DNA from: CALMEC01 sp031366605
GTDB lineage: Bacteria; Actinomycetota; Thermoleophilia; Miltoncostaeales; Miltoncostaeaceae
Assembly: GCA_031366605.1 (NCBI GenBank)
Contig: JANLOO010000037.1
Coordinates: forward strand, 51,972 to 115,971
DNA length: 64,000 nt
Direction: 5' to 3'
The translations under genes were made by a program, and so were the position numbers. This document shows positions 50,114-57,583 of this stretch, piece by piece. A model generated the notes under the pieces. That model worked only from the letters and a program-made list of their open reading frames with translations, did no database searches and was not told the origin of the DNA. Within the stretch, counting starts at the first letter, position 1, and the number at the start of each line of letters is the position of its first letter.

Positions 50114-52696
50114 GTGGCGATCGATCGACACGGGCGGATCGAGCCGCGGGATCTCGAGCTCGAGATGAGTTCGTCGTACCTCGATTACGCGATGAGCGTG
50201 ATCGTGGGTCGGGCGCTTCCTGATGTCCGTGACGGGCTCAAGCCGGTCCACCGGCGCATCCTCTACACGATGCATTCGATGGGCCTGCAGCCGGACCGGG
50301 CGTTCACCAAATGCGCCAAGGTCGTCGGTCAGGTCATGGGCGACCTGCACCCCCACGGCGACAGCGCGATCTATGACGCGCTCGTGCGGCTGGCCCAGGA
50401 CTTCTCGACCCGGCACCCACTTGTCGACGGGCAAGGCAACTTCGGATCCAACGACTTCCCTGCGGCCGCCTACCGGTACACCGAGTCGCGACTCACGAAG
50501 ATCGCGACCGAGATGTTGCGTGACATCGACGAGGACACCGTCGACTTCGCACCCAACTACGACGACAAGGGCACCGAGCCGACGGTGCTTCCGGCCCACT
50601 TCCCGGCGCTCCTGGTCAACGGCTCGTCCGGCATCGCGGTCGGCGTTGCGACCAACATCCCGCCGCACAACCTGCGCGAGATCATCGACGCCACGGTCGC
50701 CATGATCGACGACCCCGGTATCGACGTCGACGGGTTGATGCAGCACGTCAAGGGCCCGGACTTCCCGACCGGTGGCTTCATCGTCGGCCGCTCGGGCATC
50801 GCGGATGCGTATCGCACCGGCCGCGGTCGGGTCATCCTCCGGGCGCGGGCGCACAACGAGCCCCTCAAACACGGCAAGAACGCGATCATCTTCACCGAGC
50901 TGCCGTACCAGGTGGGCACCGCGGAGTTCGTCCGCAAGATCGCCGAGCTCTCCAAGGACAAGGTCATTCCGGAGATCTCAGGACCCGATGACGTCCGCGA
51001 CGAGAGCGGGCGCGACGGGCTGCGTGTCGTCGTCGAGCTCAAGCGCGACGCGGTCCCCAAGGTCGCACTCAACAAGCTCTACAAGCACACCCAGGCCCAG
51101 GTCACGTTCGGCGTCAACGCCGTGGCGCTGGTCGAGGGCACGCCGCGGACCCTCGGTCTGCACGCGTTCATCCGTCACTACCTGGATCACCAGAAGGAAG
51201 TCGTCACCCGCCGTTCGCGGTTCCGGCTCAACCGGGCCGAGCAGCGCGCGCACATCCTCGAGGGCCTGCTCATCGCGTTGCGCAACCTGGACGATGTCAT
51301 CGAGCTGATCCGCGGGTCATCGGACCCCGAAGAGGCACGCACCGGGTTGATCACGCGTTTTGACCTGACCGAGGTGCAGGCCCGGGCCATCCTGGACCTC
51401 CGCCTGCAGCGGTTGACGCAACTCGAGGTCGGCAAGATCGAGGAGGAGCACGCCGAGCTGATGGGGATGATCGCCGGTCTGCGGGCGATCCTGGGTGACG
51501 AGGCGCGGGTGTACGGGGTCATCCGCGAAGAGCTGCTCGACGTCAAGACGCGGTTCGGCGACGACCGGCGCACCGAGATCATCGCCGCCGAGGGCGAGAT
51601 CGACATCGAAGACCTGATCGCCGACGAGGAAATGGTCATCTCGATCACCTCGAGCGGCTACATCAAGCGGCTGCCTGTCACGACCTACCGTGCGCAACGC
51701 CGCGGCGGCAAGGGTCTGCGCGGCGCGAAGGTCAAGGACGAGGACTACGTCGACCACCTGTTCATCGCGTCGACCCACGACTGGTTGCTGTTCTTCACAA
51801 ACCAAGGTCGCGTCTACCGCCAGAAGGTCCACGAGCTGCCACCGGCGGCGCGTGACGCCCGTGGTCGCCACATCGCGAACGTCCTGGCGCTCAAACCCGA
51901 CGAAGAGGTGCGCCAGGTCTTCAACACCCGCGACTACGGTGAGGGCAGATACCTCATGCTCGCGACGCGTGAGGGCATGGTCAAGAAGACCGAGTTCACC
52001 AGCTTCAACACCATTCTCAAAGACGCCGGCATCATCGCGATCCGCCTCAACGATGGCGACGAGCTGATCGGTGCGGCCCTGACCGACGGCGATGACGACG
52101 TCCTGATCATCTCGGCCCGGGGTCAGGCGGCCCGGTTCTCTGAGGGCCAATGCCGACCGATGGGTCGCGACACGATGGGCGTCAAGGCGATGACTCTCAA
52201 ACCCGAGGATCGCGTGTTGTCACTGTGCATCGCTCGCGACGACGAGGACCTGTTGGTCGTCACCGGCAACGGCTACGGCAAGCGCACGGCGATGGCGGAC
52301 TATCCGCGCAAAGGCCGTCCCACGCAGGGCGTTCGCACGATCAAGGTGACTGATAAGAAGGGCGAGTTGGTCACCGCCCGCCCGGTCCGCGAGGGTCAGG
52401 AGCTGCTGCTCATCTCGATGATGGGACAGATCATCCGGATCGCGGTCGAGTCGATTCGGCGCACGGGACGCTCGACCGAGGGCGTCCGCCTGATGGTGAT
52501 GGGCGACGAGGACCAGGTCTCGGGCATCGCGCCCGTCGAAGAGGGAACAGGCCCGTTCGACGATGAGACCGACGAGCTGGGCGAGGCCATCGTTGGTACA
52601 TCCGCTCCGGTCGCCGCGGACGCAGTGGATGACGACTCAACCTCCCGCCAGGACGATCCCTCACCGGACGACGAGGACGTCACTCCCGCGACGTAA
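50114..52696 (+). CDS. gyrA: DNA gyrase subunit A
   Basis: An 860-residue gyrase A. It shows SSYLDYAMSVIVGRALPDVR, DGLKPVHRRILYTMHSMGL, the quinolone region HPHGDSAIYDALVRLAQDFS, and the catalytic Tyr in AYRYTESRL (about residue 122). The C-terminal beta-pinwheel carries the GyrA box QRRGGKG. An acidic tail ends in DDPSPDDEDVTPAT. The GTG at 50114 is 2 nt after the gyrB stop; longer upstream frames run into gyrB and are not real. Confidence 0.97.
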   Translation: MAIDRHGRIEPRDLELEMSSSYLDYAMSVIVGRALPDVRDGLKPVHRRILYTMHSMGLQPDRAFTKCAKVVGQVMGDLHPHGDSAIYDALVRLAQDFSTRHPLVDGQGNFGSNDFPAAAYRYTESRLTKIATEMLRDIDEDTVDFAPNYDDKGTEPTVLPAHFPALLVNGSSGIAVGVATNIPPHNLREIIDATVAMIDDPGIDVDGLMQHVKGPDFPTGGFIVGRSGIADAYRTGRGRVILRARAHNEPLKHGKNAIIFTELPYQVGTAEFVRKIAELSKDKVIPEISGPDDVRDESGRDGLRVVVELKRDAVPKVALNKLYKHTQAQVTFGVNAVALVEGTPRTLGLHAFIRHYLDHQKEVVTRRSRFRLNRAEQRAHILEGLLIALRNLDDVIELIRGSSDPEEARTGLITRFDLTEVQARAILDLRLQRLTQLEVGKIEEEHAELMGMIAGLRAILGDEARVYGVIREELLDVKTRFGDDRRTEIIAAEGEIDIEDLIADEEMVISITSSGYIKRLPVTTYRAQRRGGKGLRGAKVKDEDYVDHLFIASTHDWLLFFTNQGRVYRQKVHELPPAARDARGRHIANVLALKPDEEVRQVFNTRDYGEGRYLMLATREGMVKKTEFTSFNTILKDAGIIAIRLNDGDELIGAALTDGDDDVLIISARGQAARFSEGQCRPMGRDTMGVKAMTLKPEDRVLSLCIARDDEDLLVVTGNGYGKRTAMADYPRKGRPTQGVRTIKVTDKKGELVTARPVREGQELLLISMMGQIIRIAVESIRRTGRSTEGVRLMVMGDEDQVSGIAPVEEGTGPFDDETDELGEAIVGTSAPVAADAVDDDSTSRQDDPSPDDEDVTPAT

Positions 52697-52720
52697 GCCT
52701 GTGCGTCGGGCACCGCCGGA

Positions 52721-52735
52721 GCTGTCGACGACAGC
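52721..52735 (+). terminator. Hairpin after gyrA
   Basis: GCTGTC (52721-52726) pairs with GACAGC (52730-52735) around a 3-nt loop, 25 nt after the gyrA stop. There is no T-run. A second hairpin, TTGTGTC/GACACAA (52791-52797 with 52805-52811), follows. Confidence 0.35.
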
Positions 52736-52986
52736 GATCTGACACACGCGGGCGGCCGAACTGCCATTTGGATCCAATACCTGCGGCCACTTGTGTCTTC
52801 ACACGACACAAACACGTGACGGTTTTGTGACAGGTGCGTGCAGTGCCGTGACACGTTGCAGGGTTCGTACCGGGTCCGTGTGCGGCGGTGATGGGGGACT
52901 CGCAGCGACCGGAGGTGGCGGCCGTCCGCCGTGTGCGACCGGGTCGGCGCCGACCGGTGCATGGCTCCCTCGACCCGCGACAACCG

Positions 52987-52992
52987 TAGAAT
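52987..52992 (+). promoter_or_regulatory. -10 box TAGAAT of a leaderless promoter
   Basis: TAGAAT ends 7 nt before the ATG at 53000, with no Shine-Dalgarno between. Confidence 0.6.
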
Positions 52993-52999
52993 CGATCTC

Positions 53000-54460
53000 A
53001 TGAGAAGGACATCCCGGGTCATGTGGGCGCTCACCGCCGCAGTTCTTTCGGGTGCCACGCAGATGGGACGTGCAGCCGACGCAACGGTTCCGACGATCAC
53101 CGCCCCCAATCCGACGATCGGCGCCGCCGGGGGTGGCAGCGGTGGCTTCGGCGGTGGTGGCGGTGGCGGTGGCGGCTTCGGCGGTGGTGGCGGTGGCGGT
53201 GGGGGATTCGGTGGCGGTGGCGGTGGCGGCGGCACGTTCGTCGTCACGAGCGACCCTCGCGCATTCTTCTTCGGGCTCATGCTCATCGCCGCGTTCTTCG
53301 TCGTGATCTGGATCATGGGCGAGATCGCCAAGCGTGGTCAGCGGCGGGTCGCCACGTGGAGTCGTCAGTACGCCAAATGGCGCGATGACACGACCGAGCG
53401 CAGACGCAAGCTCCGCGACAAGCAAGTCCCTCCAGCCGCGCGCAAGGCGGCCGAGGACGACAGCTACTTCGCCTCTGAGCAGGTCACGAGTGCCGCCGAC
53501 AAGTTGTTCCGCGACATCCAGGCGGCGTGGGACGGGCGCGACCAGGGTTCACTCAACCGGATGGTCGGCCCCGATCTGATGATCGAATGGGGTCGACGGC
53601 TGGATGACTTCGATGCCAGGGGCTGGCATAACCGGATCGATGTCAAGCGCCTCGACGTCGAGTACGTCGGCTTGACCAATCGCGCGGACGACGCCGATGA
53701 CCGCATGGTCGTGCGTGTCGCAGCACTCATGGACGACTACGTCATCGATCAGTACGGCCGGTTCATCGCACACAGCGGCAACCCGTCCAAAGAGGCGCAC
53801 CTTCGCGAGTACTGGACCCTCGCCAATCGCTCGGGGCAGTGGACCCTCGTGTCCATCGAGCAGGACGTCGAAGGCGAGCACAACCTGACCGACCCCCTGG
53901 TCGCGCTGCCCGACGAGGACGTGCCATCGATCCGTGACGACGTCGTCGTCGAACAGGGCGTCGAGAATCGTGCTCCGGTCGGCACGCCGCTGGGCGAACT
54001 CGTGGATGTGGATTTCGCTGACGACGCGCTCAACGCGGCCCGGGATCTGGCGCTGATCGACGGTCGCCTCAACCCGGATGTTATCGAGGTGGCGGTCCGC
54101 CGCACCATCAGCGCCTGGGCCGAGGCCGTGGACGGCGCTGACGACGCGTTGCTCGACATCGCGTCCCCGGAGATCGCGGAGGAGCTCCTGCGTCCCAACG
54201 GGCCCAAGACCCGGCTGGTCATTCGTGGCCCCAAAATGGCCAAGGCGACCGTCTCCAAGCTCGCCGCCAAGGATCCGATCAAGATCGCGATCGACGCCAA
54301 GGTCACCGGGGTGCGCTACATCGAGGACCGGGACACCGTCAACGTCGTCGCCGGCGCGAAGGACCGCGAGACGACGTTCATCCAACGCTTCATCCTGCAG
54401 CTCGACGATGACCCGGCGCGCCCCTGGAAGCTCGTCGCGGCCGGCGAGATGCCCCGCTGA
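53000..54460 (+). CDS. Tim44-like domain membrane protein with Gly-rich linker
   Basis: A 486-residue protein: a signal-like N-terminus (RRTSRVMWALTAAVLSGATQ), a Gly-rich tract (about 45-77) made of three GGGF/GGGGG blocks, a membrane helix (FFFGLMLIAAFFVVIWIMG, about 88-106), a basic helical stretch, and two Tim44/calcineurin-like regions. The first runs over FRDIQAAWDGRDQGSLNRMV and ends WTLVSIEQDVEGEH. The second ends FILQLDDDPARPWKLVAAGE. Tim44-type domains in bacteria are of uncertain function, often near membranes. The start is fixed by the leaderless TAGAAT box. Confidence 0.85.
   Translation: MRRTSRVMWALTAAVLSGATQMGRAADATVPTITAPNPTIGAAGGGSGGFGGGGGGGGGFGGGGGGGGGFGGGGGGGGTFVVTSDPRAFFFGLMLIAAFFVVIWIMGEIAKRGQRRVATWSRQYAKWRDDTTERRRKLRDKQVPPAARKAAEDDSYFASEQVTSAADKLFRDIQAAWDGRDQGSLNRMVGPDLMIEWGRRLDDFDARGWHNRIDVKRLDVEYVGLTNRADDADDRMVVRVAALMDDYVIDQYGRFIAHSGNPSKEAHLREYWTLANRSGQWTLVSIEQDVEGEHNLTDPLVALPDEDVPSIRDDVVVEQGVENRAPVGTPLGELVDVDFADDALNAARDLALIDGRLNPDVIEVAVRRTISAWAEAVDGADDALLDIASPEIAEELLRPNGPKTRLVIRGPKMAKATVSKLAAKDPIKIAIDAKVTGVRYIEDRDTVNVVAGAKDRETTFIQRFILQLDDDPARPWKLVAAGEMPR
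53125..53235 (+). repeat. In-frame GGC/GGT-rich tandem repeat
   Basis: Units of about 30 bp (GGCTTCGGCGGTGGTGGCGG and variants) repeat three times and encode blocks of Gly ended by Phe. This low-complexity tract is prone to length variation. Confidence 0.8.
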
Positions 54461-54493
54461 CCGAAGCACCGTGCGCGCTGTCGGGAAGGGGTG

Positions 54494-54508
54494 TTCCGCG
54501 ACGCGGAA
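54494..54508. terminator. Small hairpin between convergent genes
   Basis: TTCCGC (54494-54499) pairs with GCGGAA (54503-54508) between the Tim44-like gene and the next leftward gene. It is weak. Confidence 0.25.
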
Positions 54509-54596
54509 ACCCGCACCGGCAAACGGTTGCGGGGTGATTCGTGTCTGACACCGACGGCCCCTCAAAACGGACCGTCCGCCACCCCCACCGCGGTCG

Positions 54597-55583
54597 CTAC
54601 TCGTAGACGACGACGTCCGGTTGTGGGTCCAGGTCGAGCACTTCGGACCAGTTCATGATGCGGCCGTTATCGCGGGTGTCCTCTTCGTAGAAGAGCTTGA
54701 ACCCGGTGAAGACGAACTGGGGGCGCTCCGGGTCGGAGGTCAGGTCGTTGTATTTTCCGGTCTTGGCCTCAGGTGTTCCAAACCCGTCGACGTTGAAGAC
54801 CGTCGCCAGGCCCGGGCGCTCGACGATTGCGCTGCGGTTCTGGATCATCGAGTCCCTGAACTCATGGAGGACCAGAAGCTTCTGCGGCAGCTTGTTTGTC
54901 TGAACGATTTGGTCGAGGTAGGCAGACACCTCGTTGATCGTCGCCGCGTCGGTGCTGCCGTAGGTCTTGCCGGGAATCTCGCCCGCCCGCATGCTCCATT
55001 CCGGGTCGAGCGCGAGCGACACATTGGGGTACTTGAGCCATTTTGCGTAATGGCGGACCTCGTCCATGAATTTGGCTCGACCGGGCTGGATGTCGAGGAT
55101 CAGGAGCATTTGCTGCTGGTTGGCGGCCTGGAGGTACTGATCGATCACGTCGTCGCTCAGCCGCGACCGGTACTTGCCATCGGATCCCGCGGTGTCATGC
55201 ACGATCGTCGCGATCAACTCGAACGCCGGCATCACGTGACGCTCAAACGAGTCGTAGTCGGACGCCACGTCGGCGAGCTGCACGCCGACCTGGTCAGGCG
55301 TCCCGGCACCGAGCTGCCCAAGTCGCGTTCCGCCCGGCGACCCGTAGAACGCGACCACGCGGTAGTCCGGCAGGATCTTTGTGCCGCCACGCGGCAGCTG
55401 GATCGGTAGGGCCTCGTGGGCGTCGAGTGGAGGGCTCTTCGCGGGCCCGAATACCGAGGTCGTGCTGAACGCCACCAGGGCCCCGACACCGGCGACGATC
55501 AGGAACGCAGCCATGCGCCGACGGCGCACCTGGCGTCTGCGGGCACGGCGTCGCTCAACTCGTTCATCATGTTCGAATCGCAA
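54597..55583 (-). CDS. Membrane-anchored extracytoplasmic protein of unknown function
   Basis: I do not recognise this 328-residue protein. An Arg-rich N-terminus precedes one membrane helix (AAFLIVAGVGALVAFSTTSV). The outer part has an alternating strand-helix pattern that could be a TIM barrel: VVAFYGSPGGTRLGQLGAG, FELIATIVHD, MLLILDIQPGRAKFMDEVRH, VSLALDPEWSMRAG, LLVLHEFRDSM and FVFTGFKLFYEE. Acidic residues sit at strand ends (D in LDIQPG, D and E in LDPEW, E in HEF), as in glycoside hydrolases. The start is a TTG at 55583; GTG and ATG codons just before the helix are alternatives. A hydrolase role is a guess. Confidence 0.75.
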   Translation of the reverse strand: MRFEHDERVERRRARRRQVRRRRMAAFLIVAGVGALVAFSTTSVFGPAKSPPLDAHEALPIQLPRGGTKILPDYRVVAFYGSPGGTRLGQLGAGTPDQVGVQLADVASDYDSFERHVMPAFELIATIVHDTAGSDGKYRSRLSDDVIDQYLQAANQQQMLLILDIQPGRAKFMDEVRHYAKWLKYPNVSLALDPEWSMRAGEIPGKTYGSTDAATINEVSAYLDQIVQTNKLPQKLLVLHEFRDSMIQNRSAIVERPGLATVFNVDGFGTPEAKTGKYNDLTSDPERPQFVFTGFKLFYEEDTRDNGRIMNWSEVLDLDPQPDVVVYE

Positions 55584-55658
55584 GACCGTGGATCTTCACA
55601 CGCCGACGGTCAAAATCCAAGCCGTGCGCAGCGAGAATCTGTGACGCGGTGGTGACTG

Positions 55659-56615
55659 CTATGACGCCTTGCGTGTCCTGGTACGCGTCGCAGCTGGCTT
55701 TTGCGACGTCTTCGACGCCTCCGGCTCGGATTCCTGCTCCGTATCCGCAACCTGTCGGAGCTTGGCGTCTTCGATCGACAGTTGCGTCTTCTTGGCCCGT
55801 GCCCGTGCGGGCTTGGCCGGAGCCTCACCACCCGAAGACACCGGGCTGGCCGCCAAACTCGCTTTGAGCGCGGCCATCAGGTCGACGACCGGTGCAGGCT
55901 CGCCGAGGTCCTCCGGGATGATCGGCGTCTGGCCGTCGGCCTTGGCTTCAAGGAACTCCACCAGGGCGCGGCGAGTTTCGTTGCGGTACTTCGAGGCGTC
56001 GAACTCGTGGGTCAGCGCGTCGATCAGCTGGTCTGCGATCGCGAGCTCCTCGGCCTTGACCTCCACGGCGGCGATCCGCTCTTGGATCTCGCGCTGCTCA
56101 CCGATGCGGATGTCTTCGGGGTAGTACAGGGTCTCGATGACGAGGGCCCCGTCCATGGCCCGCACGAGGACCAGGTGCTCCTTGGTCGACAGGACGAACC
56201 GGCCGATGGCGCCGCGTCCGCTGCGCTCCATTGCCTGCAACAGCAGGGCATACGGGCGCTCTGCCCGCTCCTGCGGCTCGACCCAATACGTACGCTCAAA
56301 GTAGACGGGATCGATGTCGGCCAGATCGACGAACTCCAGGATCTCGATCGTCTTCTCCTGCTTGGCGGAAAACCGGGCGAGCTCGTCCTCCTCGACCGTC
56401 ACAAACCGCCCTTTCGAGACCTCGTACCCCTTGATCATCTCGTCAGGCCCGATCTCGACGTCGCGCACCGGGTCCCAGCGCTTCTGTTTGACGGGGACCA
56501 TGCTCTGACGCGACAGGTTGCGGAAGCTGACCTCTTTGCGCTGCTGGGCCAACCCGATCCCCACCGGGATCGTCACAAGCCCGAAGCTGATGTACCCCTT
56601 CCAAATCGCACGCAC
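55659..56615 (-). CDS. ku: Non-homologous end-joining protein Ku
   Basis: A 318-residue bacterial Ku that encircles DNA ends and recruits LigD. It shows RAIWKGYISFGLVTIPVGIG, VRDVEIGPDEMIKGYEVSKG, DPVYFERTYWVEPQERAERP, and LADQL-like IADQLIDALTHEFDASKYRN. A basic, low-complexity tail (ASKTSQKPAATRTRTRKAS) is typical of actinobacterial Ku and may bind DNA. The GTG follows AGGAG by 7 nt. No ligD gene is visible here. Structured repeats lie 86 nt upstream of the start. Confidence 0.96.
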   Translation of the reverse strand: MRAIWKGYISFGLVTIPVGIGLAQQRKEVSFRNLSRQSMVPVKQKRWDPVRDVEIGPDEMIKGYEVSKGRFVTVEEDELARFSAKQEKTIEILEFVDLADIDPVYFERTYWVEPQERAERPYALLLQAMERSGRGAIGRFVLSTKEHLVLVRAMDGALVIETLYYPEDIRIGEQREIQERIAAVEVKAEELAIADQLIDALTHEFDASKYRNETRRALVEFLEAKADGQTPIIPEDLGEPAPVVDLMAALKASLAASPVSSGGEAPAKPARARAKKTQLSIEDAKLRQVADTEQESEPEASKTSQKPAATRTRTRKAS

Positions 56616-56700
56616 TGCGCTCTCCTGAGGTCGTCGGACGGCCCCGTAACTCTATCCCGACGGCGACGAAATCCCTGCACCAGGTCCACAACAGGAGCGG

Positions 56701-56813
56701 AAGTCAGCCGCAGTCAGCGTTTGAGCCACCCGGAGGGTGGCTCATAGGCCGTCAAAGAGAGCCGTGCTGAATACGGCGTATGGGTCGTCCCAAGAGCCGT
56801 GCTGAATGCGACG
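56701..56813 (-). repeat. Second locus of the structured repeat: one full and one partial copy
   Basis: Read on the minus strand, a partial copy (56813-56783) is followed by a full copy (56782 to about 56701) starting CATACGCCGTATTCAGCACG, which matches the array at 19.3 kb. The inner hairpin is GAGCCACCC/GGGTGGCTC instead of GAGCCCC/GGGGCTC, so pairing is kept while sequence changed. The outer stem GCCGT/GCGGC and TCAG/CTGA is also kept. It lies between the phoP stop and the Ku start, in the direction of both genes. Confidence 0.85.
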
Positions 56814-56822
56814 TTCAAGTCG

Positions 56823-57518
56823 CTACTTCGGTTCGGGGTCCAGTCGGTAGCCGACGCCGTAGCGGGTCTGGATGAACGTGTGACGCGAGGCGGGTCGGTC
56901 GACCTTGTCGCGCAGGCGCCGGACGAACACGTCGACGGTGCGATCCCGGTGGGTCTCACGCCGACCCCATATCGCCTGCAGCAGCTCGTCGCGGGTCTGG
57001 ACCTTGCCGCGCGACAAGGCCAGGTGGTAGAGCAGCCGGAACTCGGTGGGCGTCAGGCCGACGTTCTCGCCGTCGACGTACGCCTCGACGATGTGCGGGT
57101 CGATGCGAAGCTCCTCGATTTCGATCGGCTCGCCTCGGTCGGCGCTCTGCGCCCGGACGCCCCGGCGGGCGGCCGAGCGCACCCGCGCGACCAGCTCCTT
57201 CATCGAGAACGGCTTGACCAGATAGTCGTCAGCCCCGAGCTCCAGCGCGTGCACCCTGTCATGCTCGGTCCCGCGTGCGCTGACCACGACGATCGGGGTG
57301 CCGATGCCTTCGGCCCGGGCGGATTCGATGATCTTCCACCCGTCGATGTTGGGCAGCATCAGGTCGAGCACGCACACGTCAGGCTGTTCGTAGCGCAGTC
57401 GCGCCAGCGCGACCTTGCCGTCCGAGACCACCACCGGCTCGAAATCGGCGTTTGCCAGGTGTGCGGCCATGCCCTTCGCAATCACCTGGTCGTCTTCAAC
57501 GATCAACACTTTTGTCAT
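56823..57518 (-). CDS. phoP: Phosphate-type response regulator, OmpR/PhoB family (PhoP)
   Basis: A 231-residue regulator. The REC domain has VLIVEDDQVIAKGMAAHLAN, the phospho-acceptor Asp in VCVLDLMLPNIDGW, and the Lys in YLVKPFSMKELVAR. The winged-helix domain shows LTPTEFRLLYHLALSRGKVQ, RDRTVDVFVRRLRDKVD and IQTRYGVGYRL. Assignment as the phosphate regulator rests on triple PHO boxes in its own promoter and in front of pstS. A TATCCT box 8 nt before the ATG indicates a leaderless mRNA. Confidence 0.9.
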   Translation of the reverse strand: MTKVLIVEDDQVIAKGMAAHLANADFEPVVVSDGKVALARLRYEQPDVCVLDLMLPNIDGWKIIESARAEGIGTPIVVVSARGTEHDRVHALELGADDYLVKPFSMKELVARVRSAARRGVRAQSADRGEPIEIEELRIDPHIVEAYVDGENVGLTPTEFRLLYHLALSRGKVQTRDELLQAIWGRRETHRDRTVDVFVRRLRDKVDRPASRHTFIQTRYGVGYRLDPEPK

Positions 57519-57526
57519 CGGCGCCT

Positions 57527-57532
57527 AGGATA
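57527..57532 (-). promoter_or_regulatory. -10 box TATCCT of the phoP promoter
   Basis: TATCCT on the minus strand ends 8 nt before the phoP ATG. On the plus strand the same bases include TAGGAT (57526-57531), a candidate -10 for divergent phoR. Confidence 0.55.
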
Positions 57533-57554
57533 GTGGCGGTCTGCGCGTGTGAGG

Positions 57555-57583
57555 GGTGAACGGAAGGTGACAAACCGGTGACA
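57555..57583 (-). promoter_or_regulatory. Triple PHO box between phoP and phoR
   Basis: On the plus strand GGTGAAC (57555), GGTGACA (57566) and GGTGACA (57577) are spaced exactly 11 bp. Read on the minus strand they are GTTCACC-type direct repeats, the Streptomyces/Mycobacterium PHO box, oriented toward phoP and overlapping its -35 position. The last unit contains the GTG start of phoR. This supports autoregulation. Confidence 0.8.

Larger units (their letters stand above)
52697..52999. other. gyrA to Tim44-like gene intergenic region
   Basis: The 303 nt contain no gene. They hold the two hairpins noted after gyrA, a set of CGTGAC/TGTGAC motifs with about 11-bp spacing (52815, 52826, 52837, 52847), and the -10 box at 52987. 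Confidence 0.6.

Noticed and set aside
56701..56813. Repeat considered only as the phoP terminator
   Set aside because: It has several conserved segments beyond a hairpin and no T-run, and recurs elsewhere with the same long sequence, so a simple terminator does not explain it.
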